32,565 nt of DNA from Bacillota bacterium (GCA_012799605.1 JAAZKX010000068.1:1-32565), one strand, 5' to 3'. Counted from the first letter of the stretch, positions 17,334-26,787 are shown. Program-made: numbers and translations. The notes: generated from the letters alone by a model not told the origin.

Positions 17334-18420
17334 TCGTGATCTGGATAAGGTTATCAACCTGCAGCTGTTTGCCGGTGAAGAAAAAACCGAACCGGCAACG
17401 CCCCACCGCCGGCGGGAGGCGCGCCGCCGAGGACAAGTTTTTCACAGTATGGAATTTACCGCAGCTGTAAACCTGCTTTTGGCCGGGATTTGCACCCTGC
17501 TTCTTTTACCATGGTGGCGGGAAGAAATCGTCACATTGATGCGGGTGGTTTACAAACTCCACTCCCTCGATTTTAGCTCGGTTGCAGTCAATCAATTGCT
17601 TTATCTTGCCGTAACCTGCCTTCTCCGTTTAGTCGCCCCGTTGTTTACTGTGGTGATAATCGCCGGTATTGTTTCCAATTTGGCCCAGATAGGTTTTGTT
17701 TTTAGTCTGGAACCGATAGCACTTCGCTGGGAAAGAATTAACCCTATTAGCGGTTTTCAGCGCATGTTTTCATGGCGGGCTGTAGCAAATTTAGCCAGAA
17801 GCCTGATAAAATTGGGCCTGATAGCGGCAGTGGCTTATATGAATTTCAAACGGGAGCTACATCTGATCCCACGGCTCCCGCTGCTGGGACTGTCCGGCTA
17901 TACTCGGACAACCTATAATTTGGTTACGCGCTTTTTTTGGCAATGTGGCCTGGCCATCTTGTTACTATCCGGGGCAGATTATGCCTACCAGCGCTGGGAA
18001 TATGAAAAAAGTTTACGGATGTCGGTGCCAGAAATCAAAGAAGAATATAAGCAGCTCGAAGGCAGTCCGGAATTACGAGGGCATATCAGGGAGCGCCAGC
18101 GGCAATTGGCCCGGGCCCGGATGATGCATCAAGTGCCGGAAGCTGATGTTGTCATTACCAACCCAGATCATTATGCGGTGGCTCTACAATATGATGCCAA
18201 AAAAATGGCTGCTCCCCGTGTATTGGCTAAAGGGGCGGGGTTGATAGCCGAACGTATCAAAGAAATAGCGCGAAAACATGCGATTATAATGGTAGAAAAT
18301 AAACCATTGGCCCAATCCTTATACCGGTCAGTGGAAGTGGGCGCTGATATCCCGGCTTCTTTATATCAAGCCGTAGCTGAAGTTTTGGCTTACGTTTATC
18401 GCCAGCGCGGATTAATCTAA
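17302..18420 (+). CDS. flhB: Flagellar export switch protein FlhB
   Basis: Export-gate protein that changes substrate specificity after autocleavage of its cytoplasmic domain. The membrane domain (four helices) and C-terminal cytoplasmic domain are complete. The cleavage site, normally NPTH, reads NPDH (bases 18160-18171). The conserved family start (LQLFAGEEKTEPATPHRRREARRRG) has no ATG, GTG or TTG next to it. I give TTG 17302, which has GGAGGTG about 10 bases upstream and adds some 18 residues; ATG 17257 is longer but lacks a Shine-Dalgarno, and CTG 17359 would match the family length. Confidence 0.88.
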   Translation: MILYSRTCRRNRDLDKVINLQLFAGEEKTEPATPHRRREARRRGQVFHSMEFTAAVNLLLAGICTLLLLPWWREEIVTLMRVVYKLHSLDFSSVAVNQLLYLAVTCLLRLVAPLFTVVIIAGIVSNLAQIGFVFSLEPIALRWERINPISGFQRMFSWRAVANLARSLIKLGLIAAVAYMNFKRELHLIPRLPLLGLSGYTRTTYNLVTRFFWQCGLAILLLSGADYAYQRWEYEKSLRMSVPEIKEEYKQLEGSPELRGHIRERQRQLARARMMHQVPEADVVITNPDHYAVALQYDAKKMAAPRVLAKGAGLIAERIKEIARKHAIIMVENKPLAQSLYRSVEVGADIPASLYQAVAEVLAYVYRQRGLI

Positions 18421-18438
18421 CCGAAAGGAGCTGCCCAA

Positions 18439-20499
18439 ATGCTTCGATCAGAGGGCATAGCCTCAGCTCGACGGGTAAGTTATAGCGATTTGGGAGTTGC
18501 AGTGGCTGTAATAGCAGTTGTGATTATGATGGTAGTGCCTCTGCCTCCATTTATACTTGATCTATTGCTTACTCTTAACATTACCTTCGCTCTTACTACT
18601 CTTTTGGTCACTATGTATGTGCAAGAGGCGTTGCAAATTGCGGCTTTTCCATCGCTTTTGCTGATGGCTACATTGTTCCGGCTGGCGCTCAATGTATCGT
18701 CCACTCGTCTTATCCTGCTTCACGGCTATGCCGGTCAGGTAGTGCAGGCTTTCGGTGAATTTGTGGTCGGAGGTAATCCAGTAGTCGGTTTTATTGTCTT
18801 TCTTATCTTGGTCGTTATTCAATTTGTCGTAATTACTCGCGGAGCTGAACGGGTAGCCGAGGTGGCAGCCCGGTTTACCTTGGATGCCATGCCAGGAAAA
18901 CAAATGAGCATAGATGCTGATTTAAACGCAGGACTAATCGATGAACAAGAAGCCCGTAAGCGGCGGCTGGAAGTGCGGCAGGAAGCTGATTTTTATGGGG
19001 CCATGGATGGAGCCAGCAAATTTGTTAAAGGGGACGCAATAGCCGGGATAATTATTACCGTGGTCAATATCGCCGGCGGCTTTATAATTGGGGTTTTGCA
19101 AGGCCAGCTAGAGCCGCTCCAAGTGTTGCAAAAGTATACAATTCTTACCGTGGGGGATGGTTTGGTCAGTCAAATACCGGCACTGCTTATTTCCACCGCT
19201 ACTGGTATTTTAGTTACCCGAACAGCTTCGGTGGGCAGTTTAGGTGAAGAGCTCACCTCCCAGGTTTTAAGTGAGCCGCGGGCGCTCTATTTAGCGGCCG
19301 GCCTACTGACTGTTTTAGGGCTTATACCTGGTTTGCCCCATGCAGCATTTTTCATATTGGCAGCTTTATTCAGCTTTTTAGGTTACCGCCTCAGTCATGC
19401 GGCAGCTGTTGAGACTCCTCCTGTTACTCCGGCAGATGACCTGGAAGAATTGCGTCGGCCGGAAGCTGTAGCCTCGCTGCTCGCGGTTGATCCGTTGGAA
19501 ATTGATTTAGGCTATGGCTTGATCAGTTTGGCCGATTCAGATCAAGGGGGCGATTTGCTCAACCGGGTAGTGTTGCTGCGCCGGGAATTAGCCCTCGAAT
19601 TGGGTCTACTGGTGCCTACAGTGCGCATACGGGACAATATTGCTCTCGATCCGAATACCTATGTAATTTTACTGCGGGGGGTTGAGGTAGCGCGAGGCGA
19701 GGTGTTCCCCGACCATTACCTGGCCTTGGGGGAGGCCGCTGACATGGCCGAACCGGGCATCCCCACGCGCGAACCTACTTTTGGCTTGCCAGCTTGGTGG
19801 GTCAGTCCTGAAAACAAAGAACAAGCGCAACAGGACGGGTTCACCGTGGTTGATCCGGCGACAGTTATAGCTACCCATCTGACCGAAATTATAAAAAAAC
19901 ATGCGGCCGAAATTTTGAGCCGACAACAACTGGAGATTATGCTGGATAACGTGCGCAAAGATAGCCCGGCGCTGGTAAATGATGTAATACCTGATATCAT
20001 TGCTCCTTTAGATCTGAAGAAAATTTTGGCTAACCTACTTCGGGAAAATGTATCTATACGCGACCTGACTACTATTTTGGAAACAGTCGGCAACTACGGC
20101 CGGTTGACAAAAGACACCGACACTTTAACAGAGTATGTGCGCCAAGCTTTAGGCCGCCAAATTTCCCACAATCTAGCAACAGAGGGGAAAGCGATCAAAG
20201 TCTTAACCTTAGATTATTCAGTGGAAGAAGCGGTCGAAAAAAGCCTTCAGCAAACCGAGCAAGGAACCTTTTTGGCATTAGAACCGCAAACGGCAACAAA
20301 TATTTTGGCCTCTTTAAAAAAAGAACTCGAGCAATTGTCGCCGCAGCAAGAGATACAAGCAGTGTTGACCTCTCCTTTGATCCGTTTTTATTTCAAACGT
20401 CTAATTGAGCGGACTTTTCCTCAGCTAAACGTTATTTCTTATAGTGAACTTGATCCGGATATAGCCGTAGATGTATTGGGAAGGGTGAGTCTAAAATGA
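18439..20499 (+). CDS. flhA: Flagellar export-gate protein FlhA
   Basis: Largest export-gate component; its ring of cytoplasmic domains docks chaperone-substrate complexes and couples export to proton motive force. The 686-residue protein has an N-terminal membrane half with about eight helices (about 20-315), the FHIPEP signature in the first long loop (RFTLDAMPGKQMSIDADLNAG, about 147-167) and the cytoplasmic domain from about 330 to the end. AAAGGAG precedes ATG 18439. It overlaps flhF by 4 bases. Confidence 0.97.
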   Translation: MLRSEGIASARRVSYSDLGVAVAVIAVVIMMVVPLPPFILDLLLTLNITFALTTLLVTMYVQEALQIAAFPSLLLMATLFRLALNVSSTRLILLHGYAGQVVQAFGEFVVGGNPVVGFIVFLILVVIQFVVITRGAERVAEVAARFTLDAMPGKQMSIDADLNAGLIDEQEARKRRLEVRQEADFYGAMDGASKFVKGDAIAGIIITVVNIAGGFIIGVLQGQLEPLQVLQKYTILTVGDGLVSQIPALLISTATGILVTRTASVGSLGEELTSQVLSEPRALYLAAGLLTVLGLIPGLPHAAFFILAALFSFLGYRLSHAAAVETPPVTPADDLEELRRPEAVASLLAVDPLEIDLGYGLISLADSDQGGDLLNRVVLLRRELALELGLLVPTVRIRDNIALDPNTYVILLRGVEVARGEVFPDHYLALGEAADMAEPGIPTREPTFGLPAWWVSPENKEQAQQDGFTVVDPATVIATHLTEIIKKHAAEILSRQQLEIMLDNVRKDSPALVNDVIPDIIAPLDLKKILANLLRENVSIRDLTTILETVGNYGRLTKDTDTLTEYVRQALGRQISHNLATEGKAIKVLTLDYSVEEAVEKSLQQTEQGTFLALEPQTATNILASLKKELEQLSPQQEIQAVLTSPLIRFYFKRLIERTFPQLNVISYSELDPDIAVDVLGRVSLK

Positions 20500-21602
20500 G
20501 AATCCGGCGTTATGTAGCAGCTTCTCTCGATGAAGCCGTCGAACGGGTGAGAAAGGAACTTGGTCGGGATGCTGTCATTTTAGAAGTTCGCCGCGTGCGG
20601 GCTCCGGGGCTTGGCGGCTGGTTCAAGCGCCGGCGCATTGAAGTTACGGCTGCCGCAGACCACCAACCGGCGTCGGCGCCGGTTCCTCCGGTGCGCAAGC
20701 TACCAGCACCCGGACCCGGGAAACCGACTTTGAGGCAACCTTCGGTTAATATCAGGCCGGCGGCAACGCCACTGGTAACCAGTGAAAATATGATTCCGGA
20801 GCCGCTTCGAACCTCCTATGTACTGGCTCGCGACCACACCGACCAGCTGATTAACCGTGGGGTTCAACCGGACTTGGCTCGGAAAGTGGTTGAAAAAGCC
20901 CTGGCTGCTCTGCCGCTGGAGGAATTAAACAACAGCCAGGCGTTGGAAAAGAGTGTAAATAAAGTAATTACCGATTATTTTATCCCTCAGAACCATAAAC
21001 AATCTGCCGGCCGTACGATTGCTTTTGTTGGGCCAACTGGGGTGGGCAAAACTACCACCATTGCCAAACTAGCTGCCATATATAAGCTGCAGCAAGGAAA
21101 AGAAGTAGTTTTGGCTACAACCGACACCTACCGGATAGCTGCCGTTGATCAATTGCGCCGCTATGCTGAAATTTTGCATGTTCCCTTGGAAGTAATTTAT
21201 ACCGTCGATGATCTCAAAGCTGCCCTCGATCGCCACTGGCTGGCAGGTATGATTTTAATCGATACTGCCGGCCGTAGCCCGCAGCAGGAGCTGTATTTGG
21301 CCGAGGTGAAAAACCTTTTAAATGAGATACCGGCCGTGCATACAGTTTTGGTAGTAAGCGCTACCACAAAGATGGACGATATAGAATTAATATGTGACCG
21401 GTTCCGTATTTTTGACCCTAATGAAGTTGTGCTGACTAAAATCGACGAGACCAGAAGCGCAGGCACCCTGTTAAACTTGGTCGACCGGTTGAAAGTTCCA
21501 GTAACTTACGTTTGCAACGGGCAAAATGTTCCCGATGATTTAATGGTAGCCAATCCGCAGCTGCTGGCGAACTTGGTTTTGGGAGGTGCCCGCCATGGTT
21601 GA
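20496..21602 (+). CDS. flhF: Flagellar SRP-type GTPase FlhF
   Basis: Signal-recognition-particle-family GTPase that sets flagellum placement and number together with FlhG. The 368-residue protein has a basic N-terminal B domain, a Pro-rich linker (about 55-85), the helical N domain, and the NG GTPase with GPTGVGKTT at about 179-187, TTDTYR, DTAGRSP near 254 and TKIDE. All G motifs are intact. The start overlaps flhA, and the end overlaps flhG by 8 bases. Confidence 0.95.
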   Translation: MRIRRYVAASLDEAVERVRKELGRDAVILEVRRVRAPGLGGWFKRRRIEVTAAADHQPASAPVPPVRKLPAPGPGKPTLRQPSVNIRPAATPLVTSENMIPEPLRTSYVLARDHTDQLINRGVQPDLARKVVEKALAALPLEELNNSQALEKSVNKVITDYFIPQNHKQSAGRTIAFVGPTGVGKTTTIAKLAAIYKLQQGKEVVLATTDTYRIAAVDQLRRYAEILHVPLEVIYTVDDLKAALDRHWLAGMILIDTAGRSPQQELYLAEVKNLLNEIPAVHTVLVVSATTKMDDIELICDRFRIFDPNEVVLTKIDETRSAGTLLNLVDRLKVPVTYVCNGQNVPDDLMVANPQLLANLVLGGARHG

Positions 21603-22443
21603 CCAAGCCCACCGCTTACGCCAACTAGCCCAGCAATGGCAGCAGCGACAGAGCAGACGCATCATTGCTATTACCAGCGGCAAAGGCGGTGTGGGCAAAA
21701 CCAATATTGCTACCAATTTGGCCCTAGCGCTACATGGGAATGGCTATACGGTCACTTTATTGGATGCTGATCTGGGCCTGGCCAACGTCGATGTGCTATT
21801 GGGCATCTCGCCGCCATACACCTTGCATCAGTTTGTTTCAGGCCAATGCAGTCTGGCCGATGTTGTCTACCCTGCCTATGGCATCAATATCATCGCCGGA
21901 GGCAGCGGTCTGGAAGAGCTGGCGGCCCTGCCCGAGAACAGGCTACTACATCTGTTTCATGATGCTGCCCGCATAGAAAGTGATTTTTTTATCATTGACA
22001 CCGGGGCCGGGATTTCTACTAAAGTAACTAGCCTAGCCCTGGCGGCGCAGGAAGTGATTTTGGTTACAACTCCGGAACCTACTTCTTTAACCGATACCTA
22101 TGCCCTGATCAAGGTTTTGATCCGAAAAAATAAAAATCTAAGTTTACATTTGATTATCAATCGGGCTAATAGCAAGGAAGCCCTCCAAATAACAACCAAT
22201 TTTTGCCGCGTAGTGCAGGATTTTCTGTCCGTATCCATGAATTACTTAGGATATATTCCAGAAGACCGGTCGGTGAGAAAAGCGGTATCTTGCCAACGAC
22301 CGTTATTGTTGGCTTACCCTTCAGCACCGGCGGCAGAACGGCTGCGGACTATCGCAATTGCGTTAAGCGATGACGCCCAGCCGAAGGCCGGTGGCATCGG
22401 TTGGAGCGGCTTTTTGGGCCGCCTGCGTGCTTTGTTTCAATAG
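21595..22443 (+). CDS. flhG: MinD-like ATPase FlhG (YlxH)
   Basis: ParA/MinD-family ATPase that activates FlhF and limits flagellar number. ATG 21595 gives 282 residues, with an N-terminal Gln-rich helix resembling the FlhF-activating segment (QAHRLRQLAQQWQQRQ) and the deviant Walker A SGKGGVGKTN at about 26-35. TLLDADLGLANVDVLLG follows. GGGAGGTG at 21580-21587 is well spaced for this ATG; GTG 21586 in the same frame overlaps that site. A C-terminal basic/hydrophobic segment (GWSGFLGRLRALFQ) probably binds membrane. Confidence 0.94.
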   Translation: MVDQAHRLRQLAQQWQQRQSRRIIAITSGKGGVGKTNIATNLALALHGNGYTVTLLDADLGLANVDVLLGISPPYTLHQFVSGQCSLADVVYPAYGINIIAGGSGLEELAALPENRLLHLFHDAARIESDFFIIDTGAGISTKVTSLALAAQEVILVTTPEPTSLTDTYALIKVLIRKNKNLSLHLIINRANSKEALQITTNFCRVVQDFLSVSMNYLGYIPEDRSVRKAVSCQRPLLLAYPSAPAAERLRTIAIALSDDAQPKAGGIGWSGFLGRLRALFQ

Positions 22444-22457
22444 GGAGTTGCTATTTT

Positions 22458-23093
22458 ATGAAAGCGAAGCTATACCCCAATCAAAAAATATCCGTCCAAA
22501 GGCTGGAATCTAATGATGACCAATTTTATTCTTCGTACATAATCTCCGTTGAGGAAGATACGATCAGTATTGCTACCCCTTTGGATCAGAGAGGGCTAGT
22601 TATGTTTAGCCCGGGAGACCAAATCCGCGCTTATGCCTGGCCGTTTATGTTCGAAACAGAAGTTCTCAAGCGGCAGTTTAGGCCTCATCCGGTGCTTACA
22701 TTGAAGCGGCCACAAACGCTCATCAAAGATCAAAAACGCAGCTTTGTTCGGCTGGAAAGAACCTTGCCAATCGTAATCAGAGAACAAGGTACTTTGCCCG
22801 AAGATGCAACAGAGGCAGAAATAAGGACCCACACGATAGATATTAGCGGTGGAGGCGTTTTGGTTGTATACCCCCATCCCCTACCGGTGGGGACAGGCGT
22901 GGAGTTGGATCTGTACCTGCCGGAAAAAGTAAGCTGCTCTGGCCGGGTGCGCCGCCTCGAATATGTGGAAGAGATAAAGCCCAAGGTACGTCTTGCAATC
23001 GAGTTTGTCGATATTGCACCGGCAGAACAAGATAAAATAATCGCTTTTATTTTTAAATGCCATCGCGAGCTAAGGCGTCGCGGCTTGCTGTAG
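22458..23093 (+). CDS. PilZ-domain c-di-GMP receptor, YcgR/DgrA type
   Basis: A 211-residue cytoplasmic protein with a YcgR-like N-terminal beta domain (about 1-90) and a C-terminal PilZ domain. Both c-di-GMP-binding motifs are intact: RSFVR at 94-98 and DISGGG at 128-133. In Bacillus, the related YpfA/DgrA protein binds c-di-GMP and slows the motor by acting on MotA. Placement between flhG and cheA suggests the same flagellar brake role, which is inference. ATG 22458 has a TAGGGAG upstream; an upstream in-frame start at 22401 would overlap flhG by 43 bases and adds unlikely residues. Confidence 0.88.
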   Translation: MKAKLYPNQKISVQRLESNDDQFYSSYIISVEEDTISIATPLDQRGLVMFSPGDQIRAYAWPFMFETEVLKRQFRPHPVLTLKRPQTLIKDQKRSFVRLERTLPIVIREQGTLPEDATEAEIRTHTIDISGGGVLVVYPHPLPVGTGVELDLYLPEKVSCSGRVRRLEYVEEIKPKVRLAIEFVDIAPAEQDKIIAFIFKCHRELRRRGLL

Positions 23094-23158
23094 AGGTTAT
23101 AACGGCTTATAGAGCCGCCGAACGAGGCAGAGCTAGATGAACAAAGGAGAGAAATCAT

Positions 23159-25153
23159 ATGGTAAGTGATCAGTCACGCTATAAAGAAGTATTTTTTGCG
23201 GAAGCGCAGGAGCATTTACAAGCCCTCAACAACGGCTTGCTCGTACTCGAACAAAATCCCCATGACTACGATGCTGTTAATCTGATCTTCCGAGCCGCGC
23301 ATACGATCAAAGGGATGGCAGCAACCATGGGCTTCAATACCATTACTACCTTGACCCATAACCTGGAGAATATGTTAGATAAGGTACGCGCCAAGACAAT
23401 ACTGCTGTCCCCCGAACTATCGGATCTCTTGTTTGAGGGGGTTGATTTGCTAGAAGGCCTCTTGAGCGAGGCTCAGGCCGGTAGCGAACCGGGACCACAG
23501 CTTATCGCAGATTTTGTGGCCGAGCTAAATTACTCGCTCAAAACCGAATCCGAAGCGGAAAGGGCCCCTAACCAAAAAGAACCGTTTGCTGACCAGAAGG
23601 TAGAGCTAAAGGAACATGAAATTCAAGTAGTCAGTGAAGCTCGACAACGCGGTTACCAGCCTTATTTTATCACCGTCCAGCTGGTGCCGGATTGTCTGAT
23701 GAAAAGCGTACGTGTATTTCTTGTCTTTCAGCGCTTGCAGGCGCAGGGGGAGATTTTACGGGCCGAGCCGCCGGTGGAAGACCTTGAGGAAGAAAAGTTT
23801 GGCGACAGCTTCCAGCTACTATATATTTCCAAATTGGATTCCAGTGCAGTAGAAGATCTCATTACCCATGTTGTCGATATAAAGCAGGCAGAAGTGGTGC
23901 CTATCGGTGCTAATGAAACCATCTACGCGCCGAAAACCCGGGAAATAGCGGCGCCAAAAAAACATCGCTATCTTACTACCCAGACTGTTCGGATCGATAT
24001 CCACCGCTTAGACAGCCTGATGAATTTAGTCGGAGAACTGGTGATTACTAAAACCCAAATAGAACAACTTTTATTGGGCCATAATTCGTCAGAAGCAGAA
24101 GAAGCCTTAAAATCTTTATCCCGAGTAGCTGGCGGCCTTCAAGATGGTGTGATGAAGGCGCGCATGGTTCCGTTGGCACAGGTTTTTAACCGTTTCCCCC
24201 GAATGGTGCGTGATTTGACCCGCGAGCTGGGTCGGAAAGTTGAGTTTATCATCGAAGGCGAAGAAACCGAATTAGACCGCAGCGTAATCGATGAGATCGG
24301 CGATCCCCTGATGCATTTGCTTCGCAATGCCATTGACCACGGTATTGAGACTCCCGCAGAACGGACCAAAAAAGGCAAGCCTGCTGTCGGCAAGGTGCAG
24401 CTTGTCGCCGGTTACGAGGGTAATCATGTGAATATTACTGTGGCAGACGATGGCCGGGGGCTGGATCCGAGGCAGATATTGCGCCAGGCCCAAAATAAGG
24501 GGCTTATCACCCCGGCTGAGGCCGGTCGTCTGAGCGGGGAAGAAATTTACCGCCTATTGTTTTTGCCCGGTTTTTCGACTTCCAAGGATGTAAGCGATGT
24601 TTCCGGCCGCGGCGTCGGGTTGGATGTGGTACAAAATAAAATCAGTTCTTTAGGTGGTACGGTGGAAGTTTCTGGAGCCAAAGACCAAGGGATGCGTTTT
24701 AATATTCGCCTGCCCTTGACCCTGGCTATTATTCAAGCTCTTATGATCGAAGTTGGCGGGGAAACTTTTGCTCTTCCGCTGGAGACGGTGGAGGAAATTC
24801 GGGTCCTGGAGCCAAGGGAGATTAAACGGGTACGTTCGCGCGAAGTTATGGTTTTGCGAGGGGAGGTAGTATCGCTTATTCGCCTCGGGCCGCTTCTGGG
24901 CTGCCGGGAAGATGGACAACCGGCGCAGGATCTGTCGGTAGTGATCATCCGAGGTGATAGCGGGCGAGCCGGCTTGACTGTAGATAACTTGCTGGGCCAG
25001 CGCGAAATCGTAATCAAGTCCATAGATCGGTTTTTGGGCAATTTGCCCGGAATCGGTGGCGCCACCATATTAGGTGATGGCAAAGTGGCCTTCATCTTGG
25101 ATCCGGCTGGTATAATCAATTTGGCCGGAAAATCTTACAGTAGCAGATTTTAA
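23159..25153 (+). CDS. cheA: Chemotaxis histidine kinase CheA
   Basis: Kinase that phosphorylates CheY in response to receptor signals. The domains of the 664-residue protein are: P1 with phospho-accepting H48 in RAAHTIKGM; a P2 CheY-binding domain (about 164-250); P3 dimerisation helices (about 275-345); P4 ATPase with N box LMHLLRNAIDHG near 384 and G boxes VADDGRGLD near 427 and GRGVGLDVV near 483; and a P5 CheW-like domain (about 530-660). AAAGGAG precedes ATG 23159. It begins 65 bases after the PilZ gene. Confidence 0.97.
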   Translation: MVSDQSRYKEVFFAEAQEHLQALNNGLLVLEQNPHDYDAVNLIFRAAHTIKGMAATMGFNTITTLTHNLENMLDKVRAKTILLSPELSDLLFEGVDLLEGLLSEAQAGSEPGPQLIADFVAELNYSLKTESEAERAPNQKEPFADQKVELKEHEIQVVSEARQRGYQPYFITVQLVPDCLMKSVRVFLVFQRLQAQGEILRAEPPVEDLEEEKFGDSFQLLYISKLDSSAVEDLITHVVDIKQAEVVPIGANETIYAPKTREIAAPKKHRYLTTQTVRIDIHRLDSLMNLVGELVITKTQIEQLLLGHNSSEAEEALKSLSRVAGGLQDGVMKARMVPLAQVFNRFPRMVRDLTRELGRKVEFIIEGEETELDRSVIDEIGDPLMHLLRNAIDHGIETPAERTKKGKPAVGKVQLVAGYEGNHVNITVADDGRGLDPRQILRQAQNKGLITPAEAGRLSGEEIYRLLFLPGFSTSKDVSDVSGRGVGLDVVQNKISSLGGTVEVSGAKDQGMRFNIRLPLTLAIIQALMIEVGGETFALPLETVEEIRVLEPREIKRVRSREVMVLRGEVVSLIRLGPLLGCREDGQPAQDLSVVIIRGDSGRAGLTVDNLLGQREIVIKSIDRFLGNLPGIGGATILGDGKVAFILDPAGIINLAGKSYSSRF

Positions 25154-25208
25154 CCAGGGATCGTTGTACCAAAAATTTAACTGAAAAATAAGTCGAGGAG
25201 GGCTAACA

Positions 25209-25697
25209 ATGCAGCGCAAAGAAAGGCAGCTGGTAGTGTTTAATTTGGGTCAGGAAGAATATGGGGTAGATATCCTCCAAGTTAGGGAAATTAAGCGCTT
25301 GTCAGAAATTGCCCGAGTGCCTCATGCCCCGGATTTCGTCAAAGGGGTGATTAATTTACGGGGCAATATTATTCCTGTTATCGATTTGCACAAGCGCTTT
25401 GATTTGGGTGAGACCGAAGCTACCGATGAAAGCCGGATTGTTATTGTCAGCGTGCAGGACATTACGGTCGGCATCACTGTCGATGCAGTATCGGAGGTAA
25501 TCACCTTGACAAAAGAGGCCCTTACGCCTCCGCCTCCGTTGGTAGCCGGAATTGAAGCCAGCTTTATCGAAGCTATCGGCAAGCTTAAAGATAGACTGCT
25601 GATACTTCTAAACATGGATCGTATTCTCGGTCTGGATGAAGTTGCGGCAACAAAAAAGGTAGCTGAAAAGGCTGCACAGGAAGGTGTGGCGGAGTGA
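25209..25697 (+). CDS. cheW: Chemotaxis coupling protein CheW
   Basis: Adapter that couples receptors to CheA. The 162-residue product is a single CheW domain with the signature RVPHAPDFVKGVINLRGNIIPVIDL around residues 37-61. A short charged tail follows. ATG 25209 is preceded by GAGGAGGG. A 55-base spacer separates it from cheA, and it overlaps cheC by 4 bases. Confidence 0.96.
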   Translation: MQRKERQLVVFNLGQEEYGVDILQVREIKRLSEIARVPHAPDFVKGVINLRGNIIPVIDLHKRFDLGETEATDESRIVIVSVQDITVGITVDAVSEVITLTKEALTPPPPLVAGIEASFIEAIGKLKDRLLILLNMDRILGLDEVAATKKVAEKAAQEGVAE

Positions 25698-26308
25698 ACC
25701 CTAAGTGGTCCGATATGCATTACGACGTTCTTAAAGAAGTAGGCAATATCGGCGCCGGAAATGCTGCTACGGCTCTGGCAGCACTCCTTAATCAACAGAT
25801 AAAAATGCAGGTTCCCAATGTGGCCTGGTTGCCGTTTGATGAGGTTGCCGACCGCCTGGGCGGTGCTGAGGAACCGGTAGCTGGAATCTTACTCAATGTA
25901 GAAAGCGATGCCCCGTCTACTATTTTAGTTGTGTTTCCGCTCCAACAGGCTTATTTTCTACTGGATATACTTTTTAGTCGCCCTTTGGGCCAATCAGATA
26001 CTATCGACGAGGTAGGTGCTTCCGCGCTCGAGGAAGTCGGCAACATCTTGGCCGGATCTTATTTGACCTCACTGAGTTCTTTTACCGGCCTTACTTTCGT
26101 CCCCATGGTTCCGGCTATAGCGGTCGATATGGCAGGGGCAGTGCTGGATTATGTTTTGGCTGAATTTGGTCAGATAGCAGATCAGGTATTGCTGATAGAA
26201 ACAGAATTTCAGGCTTTAGGTGAAGATATCTACAGTTACTTCTTTTTGGTGCCGAAGGCTGATGCTTTAAAGGCCATCTTCGCCGCCCTGGGGGTGGACT
26301 ATACGTGA
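25694..26308 (+). CDS. cheC: CheY-P phosphatase CheC
   Basis: Dephosphorylates CheY-P and binds CheD in the adaptation loop. The 204-residue protein has both active-site motifs of the family, E15-V-G-N18 and E114-V-G-N117, each within the EVGNI pattern. The start is GTG 25694, overlapping the cheW stop as GTGA, a clear coupling arrangement. FliY in the same operon is a second phosphatase of this family. Confidence 0.95.
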   Translation: MNPKWSDMHYDVLKEVGNIGAGNAATALAALLNQQIKMQVPNVAWLPFDEVADRLGGAEEPVAGILLNVESDAPSTILVVFPLQQAYFLLDILFSRPLGQSDTIDEVGASALEEVGNILAGSYLTSLSSFTGLTFVPMVPAIAVDMAGAVLDYVLAEFGQIADQVLLIETEFQALGEDIYSYFFLVPKADALKAIFAALGVDYT

Positions 26309-26787
26309 GGAAGAAACGGCGAGTGGGGATGGCTGATTTAGCTGTGGCCGGGTCACCTGAAATATTGGTCACCATCGGCTTAGGCTCTTGTGTCGGCGTA
26401 GCTCTTTATGACAACAGGGCCCGGATAGGCGGCTTGGCCCATATAATGCTACCCAAGGCAAACGGGCCGCTCGTTTCCAATCCGGCCAAATTTGCTGACA
26501 CGGCGCTGCCACTATTGGTAAAAAAGATGGAGCAGCGCGGTGCCTTGCAAAGGCGTCTCACCGCTAAATTGGCCGGTGGGGCTCAAATGTTCAAATTGGA
26601 ACGGGCCACGGATACTATGCGTATCGGGGAAAGGAATACTGAAGCGATCATCGAATGGCTAACGGAGGAAAACATTCCCGTTCTGGCTCAGGATACCGGC
26701 GGCAGCTGGGGCCGGACAGTAGAACTGGACACTGAAACCGGTGAATTTTTGGTACGGACTATTGCCCGGGGCGAAAAGCGTTATTGA
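26305..26787 (+). CDS. cheD: Chemoreceptor glutamine deamidase CheD
   Basis: Deamidates receptor glutamines and acts with CheC. The 160-residue protein keeps the catalytic Cys29 (GSCVG) and His46 (LAHIMLP) of the family. GTG 26305 overlaps the cheC stop as GTGA and keeps the conserved VGMADL start; ATG 26329 would cut that off. No cheB or cheR is in this window, so the methylation branch must be encoded elsewhere. Confidence 0.95.
   Translation: MRKKRRVGMADLAVAGSPEILVTIGLGSCVGVALYDNRARIGGLAHIMLPKANGPLVSNPAKFADTALPLLVKKMEQRGALQRRLTAKLAGGAQMFKLERATDTMRIGERNTEAIIEWLTEENIPVLAQDTGGSWGRTVELDTETGEFLVRTIARGEKRY

Noticed and set aside
23103-23117. Small hairpin upstream of cheA as a terminator
   Set aside because: Only a 5-bp stem with no T tract, followed by the cheA Shine-Dalgarno.
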